The position numbers and the translations under genes are program-made. A stretch of 64,000 nucleotides of DNA, from NCBI RefSeq assembly GCF_024055725.1, contig NZ_JAMXMX010000006.1:248001-312000 (forward strand), in the 5' to 3' direction. The DNA is from Actinoallomurus spadix (GTDB lineage: Bacteria; Actinomycetota; Actinomycetes; Streptosporangiales; Streptosporangiaceae). This document shows, one piece after another, positions 34,437 through 42,656 of the stretch. Below the pieces are notes generated by a model. The model did not search any database and was not told where the DNA came from. It worked only from the letters and a program-made list of their open reading frames with translations. The stretch's first letter is position 1. The number at the start of each line of letters is the position of its first letter.

Positions 34437-35459
34437 TCAGGGGCGTTGGCCCGGCCGATCCACGACCTTGGGGATGGAGTGCATCTCGAGGTTCAGGACG
34501 GCACCCTTCTTGTCGACCGACCGGCCGTCCAGCGCGTTCAACGTGTGATCCTTCACGACGATCACGCGTTCGGCCAGGTAGGCGTACGTCTTCGGATCGA
34601 CCAGGATCTCCTTGGCCAGGTAGCCCTCGGTGACCCGGCTCACCGCGATGGCCGGGCGTCCCGCCATGTCGACGACGTTCTTCCGCAGGGTGACACCGGG
34701 GATCCGGGCGATCGCCCGGTAGACCGCCGCCTCGGTCTTCGGCGGCGCCACGCCGTTGCGCAGGACGGCGCTGTACTGGTCGTACAGCGCGGCGGCGCGT
34801 TCCTCCGCGTTCTTCGGCCTCATACCGCCGATGAACACGTGGGAGGCGACCCAGGCGTCGAGGGCCGTGGGGTCGGTGGGCAGCGCGGCGAGCGCCGGGT
34901 AGTTGTGCTTCCACAACTGGTTGCCGGTCTCGATCCGCAGCTTCCCGTCCCCGTAGGCGCCCTGCTGCGTCCTGGCGATCTGCTTGCCGTCGGCGCGCCA
35001 CCACGTCCGCTCGACGAAGTTCACCAGCCGCGTCTTCGGTGTGGTCACGTGGGTCCCGATCGCCGGGAAGCGCTGGCGGCTCTCCACGTAGATCCACTGG
35101 TCCGGGCGGGGCGCGAACGGCCGCGACTCGGCGGCGGTGGCGGCGCGGTTCAGCAGATCCGCCGCGTTGGCGACCGGGCCGGCGGGGATCACCGGGAGGA
35201 CGGGCCGCGGCCGGCCCTCCTTGTCGGTGCCGCCGACGTTCTGCGCGATCGTCACCCCGGCCGCGATCGTGACGGCGAGGGCGCCGACGGCGGCCAGGCG
35301 TACGCCCATCCGCGGCAGCCCGAGGAGGCGCCGGGCGGGCCGGGGGGCCGTCACCGGAGACGTGCCGTGCGCGGCGGCGAGGAGGCGGCGGCGCCCCTCC
35401 AGAACGGCGTTCTCGGCGGGCGGGGGCACCTCGGCGTACATGCGCTCGAGTTCGTTCAT
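34437..35459 (-). CDS. CU044_5270 family protein, probable sigma-factor partner
   Basis: A 340-aa membrane protein: a cytoplasmic N-terminus (MNELERMYAEVPPP), one transmembrane helix (about residues 53-70) and an extracytoplasmic beta-rich domain (WIYVESRQRFP, LIETGNQLW-like, TVTEGYLAKEILVDPKTYAYLA). It is translationally coupled to the upstream ECF sigma gene (ATGA). Members of this family regularly accompany such sigma factors and may act as membrane-bound regulators, although an anti-sigma mechanism is not established. A deleted relative survives at 48954-49349. Confidence 0.82.
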   Translation of the reverse strand: MNELERMYAEVPPPAENAVLEGRRRLLAAAHGTSPVTAPRPARRLLGLPRMGVRLAAVGALAVTIAAGVTIAQNVGGTDKEGRPRPVLPVIPAGPVANAADLLNRAATAAESRPFAPRPDQWIYVESRQRFPAIGTHVTTPKTRLVNFVERTWWRADGKQIARTQQGAYGDGKLRIETGNQLWKHNYPALAALPTDPTALDAWVASHVFIGGMRPKNAEERAAALYDQYSAVLRNGVAPPKTEAAVYRAIARIPGVTLRKNVVDMAGRPAIAVSRVTEGYLAKEILVDPKTYAYLAERVIVVKDHTLNALDGRSVDKKGAVLNLEMHSIPKVVDRPGQRP

Positions 35460-36046
35460 GCGTGGACTCCTTCTCCGACGTCCCTGGGGTCGATGCCGCC
35501 CAGGGCGTCGCGGGTCTTCCTGCGGGCCCGGTTGAGCCGGGAGTGGACGGTGCCCTTGGCGATGCCCAGGGCCGAGGCGATCTCGTCGGCGGACAGGCCG
35601 CCGGCGGCGGTCAGCAGCAGCACGTCGCGCTGCCCGCGCGGCAGCCGGGCGAGCGCGGCGGCGAGTTCCCGGCGCATGCCCTGCGCGCTGACGCGTTCGG
35701 CGACGCGCTCGCTCGGGGACTCCACCGCCGGGTCGGCGCCGGTCCGGGCGATGAGCCGCCAGAACCGGTTCTCCGCGCGGTGGTGCTGCCCGATGAGGTT
35801 GGTGGCGATCCCGTAGAGCCACGGCCGGGCGCCGGCGCACGTCAGGTCGTAGCGTTCCCGCTGCGCGAAGGCGATCAGGAACGTCTCGGCCATGAGGTCG
35901 TCCGCCTGGTCGCGGCCGAGCCGTCGCGCGATGTAGCGGTGGATCGTCGCGTGATGCCGGTCGTACAGCTCGGCGAAGCGTTCCGGATCACGCAATGACG
36001 CGTCGATCACCGCTGCGTCGGTCCCGGCGCGGACTTCGCCCGTCAC
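35456..36046 (-). CDS. ECF-type RNA polymerase sigma factor
   Basis: A 196-aa sigma-70 family factor with regions 2 and 4 only. Region 2 includes FAELYDRHHATIHRYIARRLG, DLMAETFLIAFAQRERYD and ARPWLYGIATNLI; region 4 reads LPRGQRDVLLLTAAGGLSADE with GIAKGTVHSRLNRARRK as the recognition helix. It starts at GTG 36046. It is co-transcribed with the CU044_5270-type gene, its presumed partner. Target promoters are not predicted here. Confidence 0.92.
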   Translation of the reverse strand: MTGEVRAGTDAAVIDASLRDPERFAELYDRHHATIHRYIARRLGRDQADDLMAETFLIAFAQRERYDLTCAGARPWLYGIATNLIGQHHRAENRFWRLIARTGADPAVESPSERVAERVSAQGMRRELAAALARLPRGQRDVLLLTAAGGLSADEIASALGIAKGTVHSRLNRARRKTRDALGGIDPRDVGEGVHA

Positions 36047-36131
36047 AGGCGTCTCTTATCAGTCATACGGCCTTCTCGGGTGGGGGGTGTCACCCGTTGT
36101 TGGCGCGACCGGCGATCTCGCTTCCCGAGGA

Positions 36132-37232
36132 TCAGCCGTCGTGGCGCCGGCGCCGGATGAGGCCCAGGTGCGGCCGGCGGGGACGGTGGGCCCGCTCGCC
36201 GACCTCCTCGCCGTCGATGACGGCGGGCTCGGCCGCCGGTTCGATGCCGGTCGTGCGCCGGAGCAGGGTCCACAGGTGATGGCTGACCTCGGCCGTGCGC
36301 TCCAGGGGCAGCAGGTGGCCCGCCCCGGGGATCACGACGAGGTCGGCGCCGGGGATCTCCGCCGCGAGGGCCTCGGCGTGGCGCATCGGCGTGATGACGT
36401 CGCGGTCGCCCACCATGACCAGCACCGGTATGCGGCCGAGGGCGGGCAGCACCGTCCGCTTGTCGTACGCGATCAGCTCCGTGTAGAAGGTCGCGATCAC
36501 TTCGATCGGCACGGACGCCATCAGCCGGGTGGTCACCTCGGCGATCTCCTTCGACACGTGGGCGCCGAAGAGGTACGAGCGGGTGAGCAGGAAGGACATC
36601 CCGCCGAGTGGGCGGCGCGCCGCGTCCACCAGTCTCGCCTGGTGGCGGAGGGTGCTCAGGGTGACGGGGACCATGCGGTGCAGGACCCGCGCGGCGTGCG
36701 CGGGGAGCCCGATGGTGACGGAGGACAGGTCGCCCGAGGAGGTGGCGGCGAGCAGCACGCCGACGATCCGGTCGCCGAACAGTTCCGGGTGCGCGTCGGC
36801 GAGCCCGAGGATCGCCATGCCGCCCATGGAGTGGCCGACCAGGACGATGGGTCCCTCCGGCGCGGTCTCCGCCAGTACCGCGAACAGGTCGCGGCCGAGC
36901 TGGTCGATCGTGGCGTTCGGTGGAGAGCCCCACCCGGACCGGCCGTGGCCGCGCAGGTCCCAGGCGACGACGCGGACCCGGCCGGCCAGCGCGTCGCGCT
37001 CGGCGCGCCAGCACGTGGAGTTCAGCAGGAATCCGTGGCAGAACACGACGGTCGCGCTCGCCTCGGGGGCCTCGCGCATCTCGGCGTGGAGCCGGACTCC
37101 GTCGTCGGCCGTCACGGTCAGCGTACGGAGATCACCGACGGCCGGTTCCCGGGTCTCCCGCGTCTCCTCGAGTGATCCGTTCATCCACCAGCTGTGCTTG
37201 CTGAGGACCTTGGTGATTTCCGTGAAGGACAT
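36132..37232 (-). CDS. Alpha/beta hydrolase
   Basis: A 366-aa hydrolase. The oxyanion HG motif is FCHGFLLNSTCW, the nucleophile elbow is VLVGHSMGGMAILG, the acid is likely in VMVGDRDVITP and the His in GAGHLLPLERT. An N-terminal extension of about 40 residues and a basic C-terminal tail flank the fold. No signal peptide. GGAGG six bases before ATG 37232 decides the start over the GTG two codons upstream. Substrate unknown; resembles esterases or haloperoxidase-like proteins. Confidence 0.85.
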   Translation of the reverse strand: MSFTEITKVLSKHSWWMNGSLEETRETREPAVGDLRTLTVTADDGVRLHAEMREAPEASATVVFCHGFLLNSTCWRAERDALAGRVRVVAWDLRGHGRSGWGSPPNATIDQLGRDLFAVLAETAPEGPIVLVGHSMGGMAILGLADAHPELFGDRIVGVLLAATSSGDLSSVTIGLPAHAARVLHRMVPVTLSTLRHQARLVDAARRPLGGMSFLLTRSYLFGAHVSKEIAEVTTRLMASVPIEVIATFYTELIAYDKRTVLPALGRIPVLVMVGDRDVITPMRHAEALAAEIPGADLVVIPGAGHLLPLERTAEVSHHLWTLLRRTTGIEPAAEPAVIDGEEVGERAHRPRRPHLGLIRRRRHDG

Positions 37233-37338
37233 GGCCACCCTCCGCCCGTTGCCGCTCCCAGCTTTTTACGGTGGCCCCTAACTCCAGTTTGGGTCATGGT
37301 CGAGGCATCGTCAAAGCCAGGGTCCCTGGTGAAGGACC

Positions 37339-38313
37339 TCACGGCGGCCCGGGACAGGCCACCGCGAGCCGGCCGTCCTCTTCGACGACCTTCGTCCCGA
37401 ACGCCGCGCAGGCGCTGATGAACCGATCCCGGATCCAGGCGTGGTCGGTGCCGGTCGCCAGGCGCGTACGGGCGTACTCCAGCGTGAGGGGGCACGCCGT
37501 CAGCCGGCTGATCGCCGATCCGGTGAGAGTGACGTGGAAGACCAGGCCGAGATCGTTGCGGAGGGCCGGATCCACGGCGTAGTCGTCGACGAGATCGCCG
37601 AGGTCGTACAGCACCCGGCCGGACATGCCGTGGAAGACGTGCGCCGAGTGCCCGGCGATCAGGGTCGCCCCGGCGTCGACCAGCGCCCGGGCGGCGACCT
37701 GGATGTAGCGCGGGGGCTCGATGGTCATGTTGGGGCCCCAGTGCGCCAGCAGGAGCACGCGGAGGCCGTCGGCGGACAGGTGGCTGATCCGGGCGGTGAG
37801 CCAGGCGGGGATCTCGCGGCGCAGGTTCGCGTACGCCACCCCGGGCCGTTCCTCCCCGGCGGCGAAGTCGGCGGGATGGTCGGTGATCCCGAGGACGGCC
37901 ACGGGCCCGCCCGCGGTGTCGAACAGGGCCGGTTCCCGCGCCCGGCGCACGTCGGGGCCCGCCCCGACGACCCGGATCCCGGCCCGCGCCAGGTGACCGA
38001 GCGTGTCCGCCAGCGCCTCGGGGCCGTAGTCGAGCGCGTGGTTGTTGGCGAGCGTGACGCAGTCGATCCCCAGGTCGGCGAGGGTGTCCGCGGCCGCGGG
38101 CGGCGCGCGGAAGTGGAACGGCCTGCCGGGGGCCGCCCACGGCTCGCCGCGGTCGGAGACGCAGCACTCCAGGTTGACCAGGGACAGATCGGCCGATCGG
38201 AAGACGTCCCGGATCTCGTCGGCGAACATCCCGTACGGACCGTACGCCGCGATCCGCTCCGCGACCCCGCGTCCCAGCATGGTGTCGCCGCCCAGGGCGA
38301 CCGTCGTGGTCAC
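37339..38313 (-). CDS. CapA family (PGA_cap metallophosphatase-like) protein
   Basis: A 324-aa protein of the CapA/PgsA fold. Motifs: TVALGGDTMLGRGVAERI at the start, LSLVNLECCVSD, TLANNHALDYGPEAL, HWGPNMTIEPP and AGHSAHVFHGM; these supply the metallophosphatase-type Asp/Asn/His residues. No signal peptide is evident, unlike poly-gamma-glutamate CapA. Soluble actinobacterial members have unknown targets. The start is GTG 38313, preceded by GGAGGTGGGGAG. It is divergent from the Fpg/Nei gene across a 120-bp regulatory region. Confidence 0.85.
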   Translation of the reverse strand: MTTTVALGGDTMLGRGVAERIAAYGPYGMFADEIRDVFRSADLSLVNLECCVSDRGEPWAAPGRPFHFRAPPAAADTLADLGIDCVTLANNHALDYGPEALADTLGHLARAGIRVVGAGPDVRRAREPALFDTAGGPVAVLGITDHPADFAAGEERPGVAYANLRREIPAWLTARISHLSADGLRVLLLAHWGPNMTIEPPRYIQVAARALVDAGATLIAGHSAHVFHGMSGRVLYDLGDLVDDYAVDPALRNDLGLVFHVTLTGSAISRLTACPLTLEYARTRLATGTDHAWIRDRFISACAAFGTKVVEEDGRLAVACPGPP

Positions 38314-38362
38314 ATCCAGCTCCCCACCTCCCAGGATGGTCGCGCCCCGCGCGCCCGGCCAA

Positions 38363-38376
38363 GGGACCAAGGTCCC
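38363..38376. promoter_or_regulatory. DosR/DevR-like palindrome
   Basis: GGGACCAAGGTCCC is a perfect two-fold palindrome in the space between divergent capA-like and Fpg/Nei genes. The half-site geometry GGGAC-N4-GTCCC equals that of the DosR/DevR (NarL family) dormancy-regulon box. The binding protein is inferred only. Confidence 0.5.
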
Positions 38377-38395
38377 CGGGCGGCGATCGGCGGGT

Positions 38396-38417
38396 TCATC
38401 CACAGCCTGTGGACGGA
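38396..38417. promoter_or_regulatory. Pair of DnaA-box-like sequences upstream of the glycosylase
   Basis: TCATCCACA (38396-38404) differs from the DnaA consensus TTATCCACA at one position, and TGTGGACGG (38409-38417) matches the reverse-complement box at seven of nine. They face each other 17-38 bp before the Fpg/Nei start and could overlap its promoter. Confidence 0.4.
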
Positions 38418-38433
38418 GCCGTACCCTTGGACC

Positions 38434-39294
38434 ATGCCGGAGCTGCCCGAGGTCGAGTCCCTCGCCGCCTACCTGCGCGAGCACGCCGTCGGGCGGGCGA
38501 TCGCGCGGATCGACGTGACGGCCATCTCGTCGCTGAAGACGTACGACCCGCCGATCACCGCGCTCAACGGTCTGACGATCATGGGGGTCGCCCGCCACGG
38601 CAAGTTCCTCGATCTCGACGTCGACGGCATCCATCTCGTCGTCCACCTGTCCCGGGCCGGCTGGCTGCGGTGGAAGGACGCGCTGCCGCCCGCGCCGCCC
38701 CGGCCGGGCAAGGGCCCGCTGGCCATGCGCGTCCACCTCGACGACGGCTCCGGGTTCGACCTCACCGAGGCGGGCACCCAGAAGCGGCTCGCGGTGTACG
38801 TCGTGCGCGACGTGGCGGAGGTGCCGGGCGTCCGGTCGCTCGGTCCGGACCCGCTGGCCGAGGGCTTCACCGCCGACACGCTGAAAGGCATCCTCGACGG
38901 GCGGCGCACCCAGATCAAGGGGCTGCTGCGCGACCAGAGCGTGATCGCCGGGATCGGCAACGCCTACTCCGACGAGGTGCTGCACGTGGCGCGGATGTCG
39001 CCGTTCAAGCTCGCCGCGAGCTTCACCGACGAGGACGTCGCCACGCTGTACGACGCGATCGTCCGCACCCTCGGCGACGCCGTCGAACGCGCGCGGGGCG
39101 TCGCGGCCAAGGACCTCAAGGGCGAGAAGAAGGAGGGCCTGCGGGTGCACGGCCGGGCAGGGCAGAAGTGCCCGGTCTGCGGCGACACGATCAGAGAGGT
39201 GTCGTTCGCCGACTCCGCCCTGCAGTACTGCCCGACGTGCCAGACCGGCGGCAAGCCGCTGGCGGACCGCCGGATGTCCCGCCTGCTCAAGTGA
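38434..39294 (+). CDS. Fpg/Nei family DNA glycosylase
   Basis: A 286-aa bifunctional DNA glycosylase/AP lyase. The N-terminal Pro2-Glu3 catalytic pair follows Met1 in MPELPEVESLAAYL. The helix-two-turn-helix is in LLRDQSVIAGIGNAYSDEVL, and a C-terminal zinc finger (CPVCGDTI and YCPTCQTGG) closes the protein. It excises oxidised bases such as 8-oxoguanine or formamidopyrimidine. Whether it is MutM or an Nei-type paralogue cannot be decided by eye, so no symbol is given. Confidence 0.92.
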   Translation: MPELPEVESLAAYLREHAVGRAIARIDVTAISSLKTYDPPITALNGLTIMGVARHGKFLDLDVDGIHLVVHLSRAGWLRWKDALPPAPPRPGKGPLAMRVHLDDGSGFDLTEAGTQKRLAVYVVRDVAEVPGVRSLGPDPLAEGFTADTLKGILDGRRTQIKGLLRDQSVIAGIGNAYSDEVLHVARMSPFKLAASFTDEDVATLYDAIVRTLGDAVERARGVAAKDLKGEKKEGLRVHGRAGQKCPVCGDTIREVSFADSALQYCPTCQTGGKPLADRRMSRLLK

Positions 39295-39372
39295 GCCGTA
39301 CCTGCGTGCCGGCGCGCATCAGCGCGCGGGCGCGCGCCAGCGAACGGGCGCGGACCGACGCGCGGGCGTGGG

Positions 39373-39915
39373 TCAGCGGACGGGCGGCAGCGACCCGAAC
39401 AGCGAGGCGAGGTTGCCCCACCGCTTGATCTCGCAGCCGTTCTTCCGGTTGAAGGTCGCGTCGACCTGCTTGCCGTTCCACGTGCCGGTCACCGTGGCGG
39501 TCTCCGGCCCGCCGTAGATCTGCGTGCACATCTGATCCTTCGGCGTCGGCGCGAACGGGTCCTCGCCCTTCGCGGCCGCCGCGGCCAGGACCGCGCACGC
39601 CTGGCCGGCCTTCGGCAGGGTCCCGCCCACCGGGTCACAGGTGAGCGTCCAGGTCTTCGGCGCCGACGTCTGCGACGCGCGTACGGTGATGGTCAGCCGG
39701 GTCCCGGCCGCCGACCCGCTCGGGGCGGGCGCCGTCGGGGAGGCCGTCGGCTCCGGCGTGCCGGGCTCCGCCGACGAGGTCGGGGTCTCGGAGCCCTTGC
39801 TCGGCGCGGCCGTGGCGGATCCGTCCCCGTTCTTGCAACCGCCCAGCGCGAGGGCGGCCACGATGCCGGGGATGGCGAGGGCCGTGGGTCCCAGTCTGGA
39901 GAAAGATTGCCTCAT
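39373..39915 (-). CDS. Subtilisin-inhibitor-like (SSI) lipoprotein
   Basis: A 180-aa lipoprotein: signal peptide with lipobox LALGGC (Cys27), then a Ser/Thr/Pro-rich spacer (about 28-70) and an SSI-like domain (about 72-180). SSI hallmarks are LTCDPVGG, the QMCTQIYGGPETATVTG segment with the reactive-loop region and the disulfide-forming Cys pairs, and NRKNGCEIKRW. Streptomyces SSI proteins inhibit secreted serine proteases such as transglutaminase-activating and subtilisin-like enzymes. Membrane tethering would protect the cell surface. Confidence 0.85.
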   Translation of the reverse strand: MRQSFSRLGPTALAIPGIVAALALGGCKNGDGSATAAPSKGSETPTSSAEPGTPEPTASPTAPAPSGSAAGTRLTITVRASQTSAPKTWTLTCDPVGGTLPKAGQACAVLAAAAAKGEDPFAPTPKDQMCTQIYGGPETATVTGTWNGKQVDATFNRKNGCEIKRWGNLASLFGSLPPVR

Positions 39916-39957
39916 GACGATTCGACTCCGGGCGATGACTCATGGTTCCTTTGACAG

Positions 39958-40296
39958 GTGAACTCTTTCAGGGAACAGATTCCCGCCGTGGAGGTCGCCA
40001 AGGTTCCGGACGACGCGTTCCTGCTGGACGTGCGCGAACTGGACGAGTGGCAGGCCGGCCACGCCCCCCGGGCCGTCCACATCCCGCTGAGCCAGCTCGG
40101 CGCCCGTGCGTCCGAGGTGCCCACGGGAGAGGACGTCTTCGTCATCTGCCGGTCGGGGGCCCGCTCGGCGTCGGTGGTCGCGGCTTTCAACAACGCCGGC
40201 TGGAAGACCGCGAACGTCCAGGGCGGCATGCACGCCTGGGAGGCGGCGGGCCGTCCGATGGTCAGCGAATCGGGCGGGGAGCCATACGTCGCCTGA
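39958..40296 (+). CDS. Rhodanese-like domain protein
   Basis: A 112-aa single rhodanese domain. The strand LLDVRELDEWQAGHAPRAVHIP and the catalytic loop VFVICRSGARSASV with the active-site Cys are intact. Such proteins carry sulfur as a persulfide or act in sulfur transfer. It starts at GTG 39958 with no convincing ribosome-binding site, 42 bp from the divergent SSI-like lipoprotein. It lies just before the TPP riboswitch, so a link to thiamine sulfur chemistry is conceivable but unproven. Confidence 0.88.
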   Translation: MNSFREQIPAVEVAKVPDDAFLLDVRELDEWQAGHAPRAVHIPLSQLGARASEVPTGEDVFVICRSGARSASVVAAFNNAGWKTANVQGGMHAWEAAGRPMVSESGGEPYVA

Positions 40297-40326
40297 CGAG
40301 GTACATTTACGGCGGAAAAGTTAAGA

Positions 40327-40421
40327 CCCGCGGGAGCTCGGACGACGACCGGGCTGAGAGGGCGGCTTCGCACGTGCCGCCGACCGCTCGAACCTGACCG
40401 GATAATGCCGGCGTAGGGAGT
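40327..40421 (+). promoter_or_regulatory. TPP riboswitch (THI element)
   Basis: Conserved thiamine pyrophosphate aptamer blocks are present in order: a P2-side CGGGAGCTCGG, the pyrimidine-sensor CTGAGAGGG, a P3 hairpin, then GACCGCTCGAACCTGA and the closing GGATAATGCCGGCGTAGGGAG. The last block carries GGGAG, which is also the ribosome-binding site of the TTG-started permease six bases on. Ligand binding would therefore hide the ribosome-binding site and shut translation off. Confidence 0.93.
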
Positions 40422-40426
40422 GTGCC

Positions 40427-41791
40427 TTGAGCGCTGCCGTCGAAGAGCGTTCGTCCAACGAGGCCCCGTACACCCTCGATCAGCCCGCACCGAAGGTCCT
40501 CAGCTTCTGGGACCAGAGCGCCTTCTGGGCGAACCTCGGCGTGAGCCTCCTCGCCTTCTCGGGCGCGTACACCGTGCTCGCCCCGGACGCCCAGGGCACG
40601 CCCCGGCTGCCCATCGTGGCCGGGATCCTCGCCATGGTCGTCGGCACCGCGATCGGCGGCGTCATGCTCGGGCTGGCCGCCGTGCCCGGCACCCGCGCCG
40701 GCGTTCCGGCGATGATGCTGCTGCGCGGCCTGTTCGGCACGCGCCTGTCGTACATCCCCACCGTGATGAACATCCTGCAGATGGTCGGCTGGGGGACGTT
40801 CGAGCTGGTCACGATCGCGGGCGCGGCGAAGGAACTCTTCGGTGGCGGCCCGCGCTGGGCGTACGTGGTCGCGGCGGGTGTGATCACGACCGTGCTGACG
40901 CTCTGGCCGCTCGGTTCCGTCCGGGTGCTGCGCCGCTACGTCACCGTCGCGGTCGTCCTCGCCCTCGGCTACTTCTACGTCCAGCTCGCCCGGCAGCCGC
41001 TGCCGGACCTCACCCACGGCTCGTGGAGCCACTTCTGGATCGGCGCGGACGCCGCGCTGGCCGTCTCCATCTCCTGGGTGCCGATGGCGGCCGACTACAC
41101 GCGGCACTCCCGCTCGGAGCGGGCGGCTTTCGGCGCCGCGAGCGTGGCGTACGGCCTGACGCAGGTCGTCGCGTACGTCCTCGGGCTGCTGGCGCTCGCG
41201 CTGGCCGCCGGCGACTCCTCGAAGGTGTTCGGGCCGTTCCAGCATGTGGCGCTCGGCACGCTGTTCTTCGCGGTCTTCGTCCTGCGGGAGGTCGACCAGT
41301 CGTTCGCGAACGTCTACTCGACCGCGGTCTCCATCCAGAACCTCGTGACCCGCACGGACCGGCGCCTGCTCACGGTCGTCCTGGGAATCCTGACGACCGT
41401 GCTGGCCCTGGTCCTGAACATGGACAACTACGCCGGCTTCCTGACGCTGATCGGGTCGGTGTTCGTGCCCATGCTCGGCGTGCTCGCCGTGGACTTCTTC
41501 TGCTTCACGGGGCGGCGCGGCTGGGACGTCTCCGACCGCGCCCCCGCCCGCTGGGGGATGATCGTCGCCTGGGCGGCGGGCATCGCGGCGTACCAGCTCA
41601 TCAACCCGGGCCAGGTCGGCTGGTGGTCCCGGCTGTGGACGCACGCGCAGAGCACGCTGCACTTCACCCCGGCGGACTGGATGAGCGCCTCGCTCCTGTC
41701 CTTCGCTGTCGCCGCCGCCATGACCGCGCTGATCGGCGCGCTGAACCGCCGCCAGGCGACCGTCCACCCCGACCCGGCGAGCGCCCGGTGA
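40427..41791 (+). CDS. NCS1 permease, probable thiamine-precursor (HMP) transporter, CytX type
   Basis: A 454-aa transporter with 12 predicted transmembrane helices and NCS1 signatures: QSAFWANLGVSLLAFSGAY at the N-terminus and ISWVPMAADYTRHSR in helix 6. The TPP riboswitch immediately upstream marks it as a thiamine pathway gene; by analogy to CytX it likely imports hydroxymethylpyrimidine. The start is TTG 40427, supported by GGGAG at six bases and a family-typical N-terminus. Substrate is inferred from regulation, not from residues. Confidence 0.88.
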   Translation: MSAAVEERSSNEAPYTLDQPAPKVLSFWDQSAFWANLGVSLLAFSGAYTVLAPDAQGTPRLPIVAGILAMVVGTAIGGVMLGLAAVPGTRAGVPAMMLLRGLFGTRLSYIPTVMNILQMVGWGTFELVTIAGAAKELFGGGPRWAYVVAAGVITTVLTLWPLGSVRVLRRYVTVAVVLALGYFYVQLARQPLPDLTHGSWSHFWIGADAALAVSISWVPMAADYTRHSRSERAAFGAASVAYGLTQVVAYVLGLLALALAAGDSSKVFGPFQHVALGTLFFAVFVLREVDQSFANVYSTAVSIQNLVTRTDRRLLTVVLGILTTVLALVLNMDNYAGFLTLIGSVFVPMLGVLAVDFFCFTGRRGWDVSDRAPARWGMIVAWAAGIAAYQLINPGQVGWWSRLWTHAQSTLHFTPADWMSASLLSFAVAAAMTALIGALNRRQATVHPDPASAR

Positions 41792-41834
41792 GGTGACCGC
41801 TCACGGCCCCGGCGCCACGAAACCTTGACCGCGA

Positions 41835-42506
41835 TCATTCGCCGCCGAGCAGGAGGGCGGTGACCGCCTCCGGGGCCTCGTGCATCGCGTCGTGGCCGGT
41901 CGGGAGGTCGTGGACCCGCCACCCGGGATCGGCCTGGAGCCGGGTGCGGAGTTCGGCGAACGGCGTGCGGTCCGCCCATCCCGAGCAGTAGACGAACTCA
42001 CGGCGAGGGACCTGGGCGTGCGCGCCGGTGAGCCGGATCGTCTGCAGGAACGACGCGAGGGGATGGGGGCGGCGGCGGGGATCGCCGCCGTCCGGTGGCC
42101 GGACGGCGTAGCCGGTGCTCGCGGCGCCGGCGGCGAAGATCTGACGGTAGCGCTCGGTCGTCGACGACCAGCACGACTCGCCGTCGCGCGGCACGTAGGC
42201 GTCGAGATGCACCAGCCGTGAGACCCGGCCGCCCGCGCGGTCGGCGGCGGCGGCGATCACCATCCCGCCGTAGCTGTGGCCGACGAGCGTCGCGCCGGTG
42301 AGGTGGGCGCGGTCGAGGAGCCGCACCACGTCGTCGGCGTGCGTGTCGAGGTTGGCGGTCGCGATCGTCGCGGTGTCGTCGTCCGGCCGCAGACCGGTCA
42401 GGGTCAGGGCGTGCACGGCATGGCCGGCACGCTCCAGCAGCGGTACCACCGCCTCGAACGACCAGGAGCCGTGCCAACCGCCGGGCACGAGCACGAACGT
42501 CGCCAT
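41835..42506 (-). CDS. Alpha/beta hydrolase
   Basis: A 223-aa esterase-like protein. The family start ATFVLVPGGWHGSWSFEAVV is followed by the nucleophile elbow TLVGHSYGGMVIAAAA; the His is likely in PTGHDAMHEAPEAV. It resembles the small methylesterase/hydroxynitrile-lyase-like hydrolases of actinomycetes. The ATG at 42506 was chosen because GAGGAG stands upstream. It is divergent from an AraC-type regulator that may control it. Substrate unknown. Confidence 0.87.
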   Translation of the reverse strand: MATFVLVPGGWHGSWSFEAVVPLLERAGHAVHALTLTGLRPDDDTATIATANLDTHADDVVRLLDRAHLTGATLVGHSYGGMVIAAAADRAGGRVSRLVHLDAYVPRDGESCWSSTTERYRQIFAAGAASTGYAVRPPDGGDPRRRPHPLASFLQTIRLTGAHAQVPRREFVYCSGWADRTPFAELRTRLQADPGWRVHDLPTGHDAMHEAPEAVTALLLGGE

Positions 42507-42656
42507 GCGCTGTGTCTCCTCTCTCAAGCCGCGGATCGGGGACGCCGCCTCGATGACCTGGGGCCGGCCGGGCGCTCCGCGCGACCGGGGACCACTCCGC
42601 GTGAAGCCAGTGTCGCCAGGTCACGGTGTGGCGGGCCACCGGTAGAGTGCCAACTG

